NCBI GenBank assembly: GCA_003210285.1
Contig: QCVS01000014.1
Location: 1 to 41,167 of the forward strand
Source of the DNA: Prochlorococcus sp. AG-686-J21
GTDB lineage: Bacteria > Cyanobacteriota > Cyanobacteriia > PCC-6307 > Cyanobiaceae
Length of the DNA stretch: 41,167 nucleotides
Direction: 5' to 3'
In this document: positions 1 through 8,619 of the stretch, piece after piece
How positions within the stretch are numbered: position 1 is the first letter of the stretch
Layout of the letters: each line of letters begins with the position of its first letter
Notes under the pieces: generated by a model
What the model was told of the DNA's origin: nothing
The model's input: the letters and a program-made list of their open reading frames with translations, nothing else
Database searches by the model: none
Translations under genes and position numbers: made by a program

Positions 1-1774
1 TTAATAATTCATCATATTTTCCGAATGCTGAAATTTCTCCATTTTGAAATTCATAAATACAATCACATTCTCTAATTGTTGAAATTCTGTGAGCTATAAA
101 TATAAAAGTAAAATCTTTATTTAAATTACTTATGGCTTTTATTAAATTAGACTCTGTTTTATTATCTAATGCACTAGTAGCTTCATCCATTACGATTATT
201 TTTGAGCTTCTGTAAAATGCTCTTGCAATGGCAATTCTCTGCCTTTGCCCTCCTGAAAGTCTAATTCCATTTTCACCAACTTTTGTTTTTAATTTTTCGG
301 GAAGACTATTTATTAATTCTTCTATTTGCGCTGCTTTTATTGATTCCCAAACTTTTTTTTCATCTATTTCATTTTCATTTAAACCATAAGCGATATTAGA
401 TAATATATCGACATTAAGTAAATTTATTGATTGTGGAACATATGAACAGAGAGATTGCCAGGCTTGAATCTCCGATGACTTAAGTGGTTTATTATCAATT
501 AGTAAATTGCCAGTAGAGGGCCTTAAAAGACAAAGTATTTGATTAGCTGTAGTTGTTTTACCGCTTCCTGTTTTTCCAATAAAAGCAATTTTTTGGCCAA
601 TTGGTATTTTTATATTTATATTTTTTAAAGCAAACTTATCACTATTTGGGTACTTATAAGAAATATTTTCTAAGGTTATATTGTTTTTTGGCATTTGAAG
701 TATCTTTTCCTTATTTTTACTAATTTGATTAAAATATGCTCTTTTTTCTTCTAATTCAATTATGCTTAATGCCTCTTCTACGTCTGGGATACCTGCTCTT
801 AAATCTGTTAAACCTCTAAAAAGATCTTGCAGAGGGGGTGTTAACTTCAATGATGCAACTGCAATAGTAGCTAAAAATGGAACTATTTCTAATAAGTTTG
901 TAGGGCTGTTTTTTGAAAAAAGTGGGAAAAGTCCAATTGAAAAGATTAAAGTTATACCTAATGGCTCTATTAATGCTCTTGGTAACTCTGGATAGGTCTC
1001 TGCTTTCCAAAGGAATGGAAAGGCAACTGTTCCTGCCTTATTATGCCTTTCCTGAAAAAACTTTTCTGAGCCTGACAAATGAACATCAACTATTGTTCTT
1101 ATTGATTCTGTCATTACTTTGTAAATCTCTGATTCTAAATTTATTCTCTCTGAGGAAGCTTTCCTAATAAAAGGAGTAACTAATAATGATATTGCTAAAT
1201 AACTAATTACAAGACTTAACATTAAATATAAAGCAGTAATTTTTGCAAAACTTATAATTGCTATAAATATAAAAGATACTATGAAAATTCCACTAACTAT
1301 TTGTAGTATTGGTCTAATTAATTTTTCAGAAACTCTAGATATATTAAGTAAAATTTTTGATGATAAATCTTCACTTTTATCTGTTAGAAAAAAATCATAG
1401 TTTTGTGTTAAAACGTTTTTTTGTGCGATACTAGATAGTTCCAAAAAAACAGAAGCCCTTAATTTTTCTTGCTTAGCTCTAAGTAAAATCCTGGAGAAAG
1501 AAGCTATCCAATTTAAAGTTACATAGGCTGAAATAAGCAAAAGAGCTTTTATTAATGGGTCAGTAGTAATTAGATCTGCAAAAGGTATAGAAGGTCTATT
1601 CTCTTGCCCAACGACTGCAGTAAATACTCTTGAAACTAATGCCACTACAAAAAGATCAATTAATCCAGTAATTATTGCAATTGGCAAAAGAGTTAATAAG
1701 GATCTTCTTGTCTTGGAAGAAAGTTTTTTTAGAATCCTCTTAACTAATCTGTAAGTTTTACTCGACATTATCAT
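1..1774 (-). CDS. ABC exporter, fused membrane and ATPase domains (PglK/MsbA-like), 3' end outside window
   Basis: About 590 residues are in frame, and the reading frame is still open at base 1, so the extreme C-terminus is missing. The N-terminal half carries several hydrophobic helices. The C-terminal half is a complete ATPase core: Walker A GKTGSGKTT (bases 551-577), signature LSGGQRQR (236-259), Walker B IIVMDEATSALD and an H-loop AHR. The start is ATG at 1774 or the in-frame ATG two codons later (1768). The gene heads a minus-strand cluster with a phosphoglycosyl transferase, glycosyltransferases and an O-antigen ligase. Inference: it flips or exports a lipid-linked glycan across the inner membrane, as PglK does. 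A general lipid or drug exporter of the MsbA type is the alternative. Family assignment is secure; substrate is not. Confidence 0.88.
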   Translation of the reverse strand, partial: MIMSSKTYRLVKRILKKLSSKTRRSLLTLLPIAIITGLIDLFVVALVSRVFTAVVGQENRPSIPFADLITTDPLIKALLLISAYVTLNWIASFSRILLRAKQEKLRASVFLELSSIAQKNVLTQNYDFFLTDKSEDLSSKILLNISRVSEKLIRPILQIVSGIFIVSFIFIAIISFAKITALYLMLSLVISYLAISLLVTPFIRKASSERINLESEIYKVMTESIRTIVDVHLSGSEKFFQERHNKAGTVAFPFLWKAETYPELPRALIEPLGITLIFSIGLFPLFSKNSPTNLLEIVPFLATIAVASLKLTPPLQDLFRGLTDLRAGIPDVEEALSIIELEEKRAYFNQISKNKEKILQMPKNNITLENISYKYPNSDKFALKNINIKIPIGQKIAFIGKTGSGKTTTANQILCLLRPSTGNLLIDNKPLKSSEIQAWQSLCSYVPQSINLLNVDILSNIAYGLNENEIDEKKVWESIKAAQIEELINSLPEKLKTKVGENGIRLSGGQRQRIAIARAFYRSSKIIVMDEATSALDNKTESNLIKAISNLNKDFTFIFIAHRISTIRECDCIYEFQNGEISAFGKYDELL

Positions 1775-1841
1775 ATGTAATCATAATTAAAAATTTTTTT
1801 ATTCTTTAATGTCCACTTTACATATTGTTCCAAAATAATAT

Positions 1842-2495
1842 TTAGTATGCACCGCGGTCCAATGGAAATAATATAACTCCAAAAGTTCTTATTAAGATTC
1901 TTAAGTCCATAAGTAGATTATAATTTTCAACATAATTTAGGTCTAACATTATTCTTCTTTTGTAGGTTAGGTTATTTCTACCACTAACTTGCCAGAGACC
2001 AGTAATACCTGGTTTTATTGATGAAACTTTTTTAAAATTTTCTTTATACATAATTATCTCATCTTTTACAATGGGTCTTGGTCCAATAATGCTCATTTCA
2101 CCTCTTAGAACATTTATAAATTGTGGCAATTCATCTAGGCTTGTTTTCCTTAGTAATTTGCCAATAGTAGTTATCCTAGGATCATTTTTTATCTTGTGTG
2201 TTTCCTCAAATTCCTTTTTAAAATTATCATCTTTCATTAGAAGATTTTCAAGAATATATTTTGCTTCAGGATACATTGTTCTAAACTTTATACATTTAAA
2301 AGGAATATTATTTTTACCAATTCTTTCTTGTAAATAGAAAATAGGCCCACTAGAACTTAATTTTATAAAAAAAGAAATTAATATAAATAATGGAAGACTA
2401 ATTATTAAAAAAAATAAAGAAAATAATGAGTCGAAAATTTTCTTAAAAAATTTGTAAAAACTAAAAGTTTTTTTTCTGTTTGAATTTTTTATCAT
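1842..2495 (-). CDS. Bacterial sugar transferase (undecaprenyl-phosphate phosphoglycosyl transferase, short PglC-like form)
   Basis: 217 aa, the size of the minimal monotopic catalytic unit and without the N-terminal four-helix bundle of WbaP/WcaJ. A basic N-terminus precedes one hydrophobic re-entrant segment (about residues 22-45). Family motifs follow: ERIG (57-60), KFRTM (70-74), the catalytic Asp-Glu pair in SLDELPQ (D121, E122), RGEMSIIGPRP (131-141) and a C-terminal region rich in Tyr, Asn and Asp. Enzymes of this family transfer a sugar-1-phosphate from a nucleotide sugar to undecaprenyl phosphate, the first committed step of O-antigen or exopolysaccharide units. It fits well beside the flippase-like ABC protein and the GT4 enzyme. 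Which sugar it uses cannot be read from the sequence. Confidence 0.92.
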   Translation of the reverse strand: MIKNSNRKKTFSFYKFFKKIFDSLFSLFFLIISLPLFILISFFIKLSSSGPIFYLQERIGKNNIPFKCIKFRTMYPEAKYILENLLMKDDNFKKEFEETHKIKNDPRITTIGKLLRKTSLDELPQFINVLRGEMSIIGPRPIVKDEIIMYKENFKKVSSIKPGITGLWQVSGRNNLTYKRRIMLDLNYVENYNLLMDLRILIRTFGVILFPLDRGAY

Positions 2496-2531
2496 AATTT
2501 ATAAGCGTGTTTTTTTTATTAAATTTTAATT

Positions 2532-3713
2532 TCATATAAAATTTGCATTAAATTTTTCCCAAGCTTTATTTATTGAAAAATCAATTTTAGAAACAAAGTT
2601 TTCAATACTAAAGTTTTGGGAATATTCATTCAAAGTTTCAGGCTTAAATTTTCTCCATAATTTTTTATCTTCAAACCAACTAATAGTATCAAAAATATCT
2701 TCGTATGTCTGATTCTTAAAAAGTAAACCAGTGGGCACTTTTTCTGTATTTTTTTCATTCAAACAATTAACTGTGTCTAATATTCCTCCTTTTCCAAATG
2801 CAATAACTGGAGCTCCTGATGCCATAGCTTCAACAGGCGCAATTCCAAAATCTTCTATACCTGCATAAACAAATGCTTTGCACCTAGACATATATTTTTC
2901 AACTTCTCTATCAGATATTTTTCTGAGAAATTTAATATTAGAATTAGCAATTTTCTCTAATTTCAATCTTTCGGGTCCATCGCCAATAATTATTAAAGGA
3001 AGATTTAATTTGTTAAATGCCTTAATCAATAAATCAACTCTTTTATTTGGTACCAATCTATTTAAGCTTACATAGAAGTCTTCTCTCGAATCTTTATAAT
3101 TGAATCTTTTAATATCAACAGGGGGATGAATCACTTCAGATACTAAACCCCAGTATTTTTTTATTCTATTTGATGTGAAATTAGAGTTCGAAATTACATA
3201 ATCTAATCTTTGAGAGCTATAGAAATCCCATTCTCTTAATTTGTAAAGAATTAATCTTATTGGAAATTCAAATCCCAATCTTGATAATTTCGATTTCTCT
3301 AAATAAGTGTACATCTGATCCCAGGCATATCGCATAGGTGTATGCACATAACTAATATGTAACTGATCAGGAGAAGTAAGTATCCCTTTGGCAAATGCGT
3401 GACTTGAACTCATTATTAAATCATATTTTCTTAGATCTAATTGTTCTATTGCATAAGGAAGGAAAGGAAGATAGCTTTGAACATTTGTTTTGCCGAATGG
3501 TAATGACTGAATAAAACTTGTCTGAATTTTGTTACCTTGGAAAGATTTTACTTCTGAACTTTCAATGTTTGATGTTAAGGCGAAAATATCAGGAGTGTTA
3601 TAACTTTCTTTCAAGAAATTATTTAAAGTCAATGAAACTTTTTCAGATCCTCCAAATGATTTTTTTAAAAACCAATCATGAACAATAGCTATATTTGAAT
3701 CTTTTATATTCAT
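2532..3713 (-). CDS. Glycosyltransferase family 4 (GT-B fold, retaining)
   Basis: 393 aa. The N-terminal half has a GGSEK loop (residues 21-25) and the motif HTPMRYAWD (124-132), which I associate with mannosyl- or rhamnosyl-transferases of O-antigen clusters. The C-terminal Rossmann domain has NKRVDLLIKAF (223-233), IIIGDGPE and the hallmark E-x7-E (E287 and E295 in IEDFGIAPVEAMASG) that contacts the donor sugar nucleotide. ATG start. It lies 36 bp upstream of the sugar transferase gene on the same strand, so the two probably act in sequence on the lipid carrier in the cytoplasm. The acceptor and sugar are unknown; a WbaZ/MtfB-like mannosyltransferase is one guess. Confidence 0.88.
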   Translation of the reverse strand: MNIKDSNIAIVHDWFLKKSFGGSEKVSLTLNNFLKESYNTPDIFALTSNIESSEVKSFQGNKIQTSFIQSLPFGKTNVQSYLPFLPYAIEQLDLRKYDLIMSSSHAFAKGILTSPDQLHISYVHTPMRYAWDQMYTYLEKSKLSRLGFEFPIRLILYKLREWDFYSSQRLDYVISNSNFTSNRIKKYWGLVSEVIHPPVDIKRFNYKDSREDFYVSLNRLVPNKRVDLLIKAFNKLNLPLIIIGDGPERLKLEKIANSNIKFLRKISDREVEKYMSRCKAFVYAGIEDFGIAPVEAMASGAPVIAFGKGGILDTVNCLNEKNTEKVPTGLLFKNQTYEDIFDTISWFEDKKLWRKFKPETLNEYSQNFSIENFVSKIDFSINKAWEKFNANFI

Positions 3714-3780
3714 TAAAAATTTTTTCTTAATCTAATTCTAAATTATTAATTGCTTGTTGGAAATTGTTTTTAATTTTATC

Positions 3781-6177
3781 TTAAGTAAGAATATTGAATG
3801 CATTTATAAATTTAAATTCTAGTAAATAAGTTAAACCCTCTACGACATTTAGAATTTCAGCACTCTCCTCAGACTTATTATAAATTTTTGCATTATTTAG
3901 AGACAATCTTGCATCTTTTTTATCCAATAAGTAAAGATTTATAATCGATTTAGCAAGTTGAGCATTTCCATTAGAAAAATCCTTTTCTAATATTAGATTT
4001 ATAGTTTTTTCTGCACTTTTAACTTTTCTTTGTAGGATTTTGCATATTAAAACATTGTATAAATCATTCACATTTTGATTATCTTTAAATCTCTGGAGAT
4101 ATATTTTTTCAGCATCTTCAAGATATATTTGTTCAGGATCACTTTGATTAATAACTCCAACTAAATTAAAAAGGTTTTCAAATTCGCCTTTCCTTAAGAA
4201 ATCTCCTAACACTTCAACTTTTGAAATCTTATTAGCCATTTTTATAAGATTCTCATATTCTTTCTTATCATTGATAATAAGACTATTATCAACTAAATTT
4301 AATTTTTTAATTTTGCCTTTTTCATCTAGAATTCTCACTTTAATATTTAATTTGTTTTTACTTTTTTCAGGAAAATTAATTGGGATATCTTGAGTTAACA
4401 AATAGCAACTTTCCTCATCGAAGTTTCTATGAAAAGAACCGTTTGCTAGTGAAATATTTGTGTAAGTTTTATAATCTTCATTAATAAAGTCTATTAAAAG
4501 ACTAGAAGATTTTATTGATTTTCCTTTGCCTATTAATTTCAATCTTAATCCCTCGGGAATTTTTTTTATATCTAAATTTGGTGCACTATATTTGCAATCT
4601 TTCTTTCTTAAATAAGTATTCAATGATTCTCTTCTTAAGAGGGAGACCTTACTTTTGTCTGGTAAGATCCATTCTTTTTGAATTTTAAATGATTGGTTGT
4701 TTAATAAATATTTGTTAAGTAAGTTTTTTGCGTCGTTAGACATGACACCTTGATAACCTGTTTTTAAAAGAAACCAGTCAAAAAATTCTAAATCTTCTTT
4801 ATATGTCTCTTTATTACTAACTACCTGTCTAACTGCAACAAATTCTCCCTGCCTTGAAGCCTCTGCTTCAAGATTAAAAGTATTAATTTCTTTTGTATCA
4901 GGTAATATAGCTAAGGTTGATGTTAGATTTTTACTTTCTTTTTTTATCTCTTTGACAATATCAGCATGAGGCCAGTTATAAGTTGAGAAAGAATTTAAGT
5001 TCTTTGAATAAAGTTTGCTTTTAGTAAAAAACAAAGAACAAAATAATGAAATTATCAGAATTATTTTTTTACTTTTGTTTGAAAAAATTTTGAAGTCTTT
5101 TGCATCTAAAAATAATGCTGGATATATGCATATTAAAGGGAAAATGGGCATAAAAAATCTAATATCTTTTGTAGACATCAAACTTATTATTAGATAACAA
5201 TTTAAAATATAAATTAGGAACCATAAATTCAACTTATTTGAAAATTTAAATTTGAAATTAAATAGGTTTCTTCCTAATCCTTTTTCTATCAAAAATATAA
5301 TTGAAAATATTGAGAAGTTAATTGGACCAAATATTAAGGGCAACTTTGTAAAATAATATATCCAGCTTTTTATTTGATAAAATTCAAGACCATCTTGATA
5401 GTTAACCCCCCAGCTCCAAGCATTAATAGTAGAGGTAATAATAGTTAGCCAATTTCGAGAAAACCATGGAAAAATTATAATAATAAATGAAGTAAGAAAA
5501 ACTACAAATTCACTTAATTTATAACTAAGGCTAGACTTACGTTTAATTGACTTCAGTATAATAAATACAAAAGGAAGAAAAAATATAGTTATTCCAGTGG
5601 GCCTTGTTAAAAAAATTAAACCTAATGAAGCCCCTGAAAATAACGAGTAAAAACTAAATATTTTTTTATCTAAATACCATTTTGTAAGAAATAAAAATCC
5701 AAGCGAACTGAATGATGTAAGTGAAAGGTCTATTAGGTAATCTGAACGTTGATTTAATATTATTGAACTAAAGGTGAATATTAATGCAGCCCAAATACCT
5801 GTAGATTCATTCTTTAATAATTTGCCAAGATTGAATATTGAGATAATACATATAATATTAAAAATTTGATTAGATAAGTAAGCAAATTGATAAGTATTAT
5901 TGAATAACTTCAAAAATAAGGCTGATAAAAAATATGTTAAAGGTCCTCTATAGCTATCAGTTACATTTAATAATTGGCTGGATTTTTCAGAAATATTTAT
6001 GCTTTGGTCTCCTAAAATGTTGTACATCTTAAAAACGTTGCTAAGGTGATAACCTTGATCCCAAGCAGGAGGATTATTAATTTGTAAGATAAATAAGTTA
6101 TCAATTATTAAGCTTAAAAAAATAATAAAAATGATTTTTGAATAATTATTTTTTAAAAAAATATTAATTATTTTCAT
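3781..6177 (-). CDS. Membrane glycosyltransferase, GT39/ArnT-like, with a long C-terminal soluble region
   Basis: 798 aa. An N-terminal TM helix is followed by PPAWDQGYH (about residues 36-44), matching the first periplasmic loop where PMT/ArnT enzymes keep their catalytic acidic residue. About ten further hydrophobic helices run to roughly residue 385. The remaining ~400 residues are hydrophilic; the last ~120 are helix-rich and look like degenerate TPR units, though I cannot prove that by eye. Known family members use polyprenyl-phosphate sugars on the outer side of the membrane. The gene starts 2 bp after the stop of the O-antigen ligase gene upstream, so the pair is probably translationally coupled. 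The tail could bind the peptidoglycan side or a partner. Family moderately sure; substrate unknown. Confidence 0.72.
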   Translation of the reverse strand: MKIINIFLKNNYSKIIFIIFLSLIIDNLFILQINNPPAWDQGYHLSNVFKMYNILGDQSINISEKSSQLLNVTDSYRGPLTYFLSALFLKLFNNTYQFAYLSNQIFNIICIISIFNLGKLLKNESTGIWAALIFTFSSIILNQRSDYLIDLSLTSFSSLGFLFLTKWYLDKKIFSFYSLFSGASLGLIFLTRPTGITIFFLPFVFIILKSIKRKSSLSYKLSEFVVFLTSFIIIIFPWFSRNWLTIITSTINAWSWGVNYQDGLEFYQIKSWIYYFTKLPLIFGPINFSIFSIIFLIEKGLGRNLFNFKFKFSNKLNLWFLIYILNCYLIISLMSTKDIRFFMPIFPLICIYPALFLDAKDFKIFSNKSKKIILIISLFCSLFFTKSKLYSKNLNSFSTYNWPHADIVKEIKKESKNLTSTLAILPDTKEINTFNLEAEASRQGEFVAVRQVVSNKETYKEDLEFFDWFLLKTGYQGVMSNDAKNLLNKYLLNNQSFKIQKEWILPDKSKVSLLRRESLNTYLRKKDCKYSAPNLDIKKIPEGLRLKLIGKGKSIKSSSLLIDFINEDYKTYTNISLANGSFHRNFDEESCYLLTQDIPINFPEKSKNKLNIKVRILDEKGKIKKLNLVDNSLIINDKKEYENLIKMANKISKVEVLGDFLRKGEFENLFNLVGVINQSDPEQIYLEDAEKIYLQRFKDNQNVNDLYNVLICKILQRKVKSAEKTINLILEKDFSNGNAQLAKSIINLYLLDKKDARLSLNNAKIYNKSEESAEILNVVEGLTYLLEFKFINAFNILT

Positions 6178-6179
6178 TA

Positions 6180-7487
6180 TTAAGCTACAGTTTTATAATC
6201 TTTATCCAAAATTATATTTTTAAGACCGGCTATTAAGATCCATGTAATCAAACTTATTTTCCCATCAAAGTATTGAACATCAGCTAGTTGAGATGTAAGA
6301 AAAAAGAATAAAGCGGCCCAAAATGCTCTATCTATATAATTATTATCAATTTTAATTTTGCTGGAAAAGATTTTTTTGCTCGATAAATAAAGAATATTTA
6401 TAGTAGTAATCAAAAAAATAATAGTTGCGGGTAGACCGTAACTAATGGATAATTCAAACAGAAGATTATGTGAATGGCCTTTCCAAAAATTTGTATTTAA
6501 AAGAAATATTTCTGTAAAAGATCCCGCTCCAATACCAAAAAAAGGATTTTCTTTAATAAGTTCAAGTGCACTTTTATAAATTTCCATTCTTGTTACATCT
6601 AGTCCCTCATAACCCTCATTAGAAAATTCTGATAATATTTTTCCAGGTAATAAATTTCTTAAACTATGTTGTAATTCACTGTCGAAGATTGGAGAAAATA
6701 AAAAGAACAAAATTAATATTGATATTGTTGTTAATGGTAAAAAAAATTTAAATCCTTTCTTACCTATAACTATTGGCATTGAAGTGAATAAACCAATCCA
6801 AGCATTTCTAGAAAAAGTTAAAAATGCAGCTAAACCTGTTGATATAAGGAAACTTAAAGTAGCGGTTTTCTTAAACAAATTATTCCCTTTTTCGATAAAT
6901 AATGCTATACAAAATGGCCAAACAAAATTCAGCCAAGAGGCTGCATAGTTTTGGTTGCTAAATAACCCACTTAACCCTCCTGGATTTTCTATGGGTCTTT
7001 GGTACCAAATAATGAGCCCATTAAGAGTTTGAAATGGACCAGTCCAGTTTAAAAAATATTGCCCAAAACCAGTAATTAATACTGGGAAAGTGCCAGCAAT
7101 CAAAATCAATGAAAATGATCTTCTTTTTGACTTCGAATTAATATAGGACTGGGATGCCCAAAAAACCCAAATGAAAGGAATCCAATTAGCTAACCCAATT
7201 AATGATAATTTAGTATCCCAAATTGCATCGTATTTGTTCGTTAAGAGATAATTTTGAGAAATTGCGCTTATTAATATTAATAAGCCGAATATCAAAAAAG
7301 GAAGATTCCAGGAATCTTTGAAAAATGATTTATGGCTTGAAAGACTAGCTATCACAAAAGCTGGTAATAAGAATAGAATACTAATCACGATTGTTGAGGG
7401 CAAAAAAAATATCCCTAAAAGGAAAAAAATATAACCATAATCTTCAAGAGTTTTTTCTTTGGATAAATAAAGTTTTATCTCTCTCAT
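6180..7487 (-). CDS. O-antigen ligase / polymerase family membrane protein (Wzy_C)
   Basis: 435 aa, almost wholly hydrophobic, with about eleven or twelve TM segments. The key signature is in the large periplasmic loop and the helix after it: GIGAGSFTEIF followed by GHSHNLLFELSISYGLP, the His-containing motif of WaaL/Wzy_C proteins, with an upstream SRNAWIG. Enzymes of this family join polyprenyl-pyrophosphate-linked glycan to lipid A core or to protein, or polymerise repeat units. It is the first gene of the polysaccharide run on this strand and sits 24 bp downstream of tRNA-Arg. Whether it is ligase or polymerase cannot be decided from sequence; no second candidate for either role is visible in the window. 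Confidence 0.85.
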   Translation of the reverse strand: MREIKLYLSKEKTLEDYGYIFFLLGIFFLPSTIVISILFLLPAFVIASLSSHKSFFKDSWNLPFLIFGLLILISAISQNYLLTNKYDAIWDTKLSLIGLANWIPFIWVFWASQSYINSKSKRRSFSLILIAGTFPVLITGFGQYFLNWTGPFQTLNGLIIWYQRPIENPGGLSGLFSNQNYAASWLNFVWPFCIALFIEKGNNLFKKTATLSFLISTGLAAFLTFSRNAWIGLFTSMPIVIGKKGFKFFLPLTTISILILFFLFSPIFDSELQHSLRNLLPGKILSEFSNEGYEGLDVTRMEIYKSALELIKENPFFGIGAGSFTEIFLLNTNFWKGHSHNLLFELSISYGLPATIIFLITTINILYLSSKKIFSSKIKIDNNYIDRAFWAALFFFLTSQLADVQYFDGKISLITWILIAGLKNIILDKDYKTVA

Positions 7488-7511
7488 CTATTAATCTTGA
7501 TGCAATAATAA

Positions 7512-7585
<74 letters not shown>

Positions 7586-7593
7586 ACCTTGCT

Positions 7594-7622
7594 ATTATAT
7601 CTGACAAGTATGGCTCAAACAA
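7594..7622 (-). promoter_or_regulatory. Probable sigma70-type promoter of tRNA-Arg
   Basis: On the minus strand a perfect -10 hexamer TATAAT (7594-7599) lies 17 bp downstream of a -35-like TTGTTT (7617-7622). The -10 ends 8 bp before the tRNA 5' end, so transcription would start at or just before the mature 5' nucleotide. The match is direct; use in the cell is inferred. Confidence 0.6.
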
Positions 7623-7664
7623 TAAATAATAATAATTTTCAAGATATTTTATAAGCTAAAGAAA

Positions 7665-7690
7665 ATTAGAAATATGTGTTGTTTTCTAAT
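7665..7690. repeat. Inverted repeat in the tRNA-Arg / HTH-gene intergenic space
   Basis: ATTAGAAA (7665-7672) and its exact complement TTTCTAAT (7683-7690) are separated by 10 nt. It lies 35 bp before the TTG start at 7725. It could be an operator for that HTH-like gene or a leader hairpin. In such AT-rich DNA an 8-bp repeat can arise by chance. Confidence 0.3.
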
Positions 7691-7724
7691 ATATTTAGTT
7701 TAGATATATGAAAATAGTTTTACT

Positions 7725-8369
7725 TTGGCAAAAAGGCTTTCACAAAAACAAAAAGAAGAAATATTAAAACTCTTCACTATTGGGAAAACAATAGAAGAGT
7801 TGTCTATTGAGTTCGATTGTACTAAGTTAACAATTTCAAGGAATTTGAAAAAAAATCTAAGTGAACAAAAATTTAAAGAATTAATTACTAAAGAAAAATT
7901 AAAAAATCAAAATATTAGTAAAGAGAATAAAAATAATATAAATACAGATATTAATAACGAAAAATTTGCTCAAGAAAATAAAATAGAGGAATTTACTTCT
8001 ATGACTCCATTCGTTGAGATAACTCCTTTGGATTTTGAAATAGAAAATGCTCCTCAGAAGGATTTGTCATCAATACCAATATCTGAGATCCAATTCCCTA
8101 AATTAGTTTTCATGATTGTGGATAAAACAATTGAATTAGAAACTAAATATTTAAAGGATTATCCAGATTGGCAGTTCCTTTCTAATGATGAATTAAATAG
8201 AAAAACAATTGAAATTTATGAAGATTTAAAAATTGCAAAAAGATTTTGTAACAAAGAAAGAAAAGTTATTAAGATTCCTAATACTGAAGTATTCAAAATT
8301 GTTGCTCCTATTTTACTTTTAAAAGGAATTTCAAGGATAGTTTGCTCTAATAAATTAATAGCTTTATGA
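7725..8369 (+). CDS. Uncharacterised protein with N-terminal helix-turn-helix-like segment
   Basis: 214 aa from a TTG start; no ATG or GTG lies upstream in this frame (the ATG at 7708 is in another frame). Residues 1-45 look like a resolvase/Hin-type HTH: KQKEEILKLFTIGKTIEEL, then a recognition-helix-like CTKLTISRNLKK. A charged, Asn/Lys-rich linker (about 55-90) follows, then a C-terminal domain (about 105-214) with TPLDFEIENAP, PKLVFMIVDKTIELETKYL and WQFLSNDELNRKTIEIYEDL. I do not know this C-terminal family. Inference: a DNA-binding protein, possibly picocyanobacterium-specific. The gene is alone on the plus strand, convergent with a LapA-like membrane protein. No function is assigned. 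Confidence 0.75.
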   Translation: MAKRLSQKQKEEILKLFTIGKTIEELSIEFDCTKLTISRNLKKNLSEQKFKELITKEKLKNQNISKENKNNINTDINNEKFAQENKIEEFTSMTPFVEITPLDFEIENAPQKDLSSIPISEIQFPKLVFMIVDKTIELETKYLKDYPDWQFLSNDELNRKTIEIYEDLKIAKRFCNKERKVIKIPNTEVFKIVAPILLLKGISRIVCSNKLIAL

Positions 8370-8381
8370 GAGTGTCACTTT

Positions 8382-8597
8382 TTATTCTTCAGAATTTAAA
8401 CCCAAAAGACTTGCTGATATAGATCCACTTATAAAGCTTACTCCAACAATAAAACTTATTGGCAATTTTACCGTTTCAGTTATTAATAAATTAACGTTTC
8501 TTTTTTGAGAACTATTTTGTATAGCAATCATTAAAATTAGAAAAAAAGAAATATTTAATGTGATTGTTAAAAATAATTTTTTTAGTAAAAAAAACAT
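8382..8597 (-). CDS. Small LapA/DUF1049-like two-helix membrane protein
   Basis: 71 aa with two hydrophobic segments (about residues 7-27 and 46-65). Between and around them are the features typical of the LapA (DUF1049) domain: AIQNSSQKRNVNLLITETVKLP after the first helix and a glycine/serine-rich second helix (GVSFISGSISASLLG). In other bacteria LapA-domain proteins act in membrane or LPS assembly; in cyanobacteria the role is not established. It ends 12 bp from the convergent HTH-like gene and starts 22 bp downstream of the rsmI stop, so it may be cotranscribed with rsmI. Family call is moderately sure. Confidence 0.7.
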   Translation of the reverse strand: MFFLLKKLFLTITLNISFFLILMIAIQNSSQKRNVNLLITETVKLPISFIVGVSFISGSISASLLGLNSEE

Positions 8598-8619
8598 ATT
8601 CTTATTTATTTTCCTAATT

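Noticed and set aside
571-580. A 9-bp match to the tRNA-Arg 3' end (CGCTTCCTG) inside the ABC transporter gene
   Set aside because: It falls exactly on the codons of the Walker A motif, so coding constraint explains it; no further att-like sequence is nearby.
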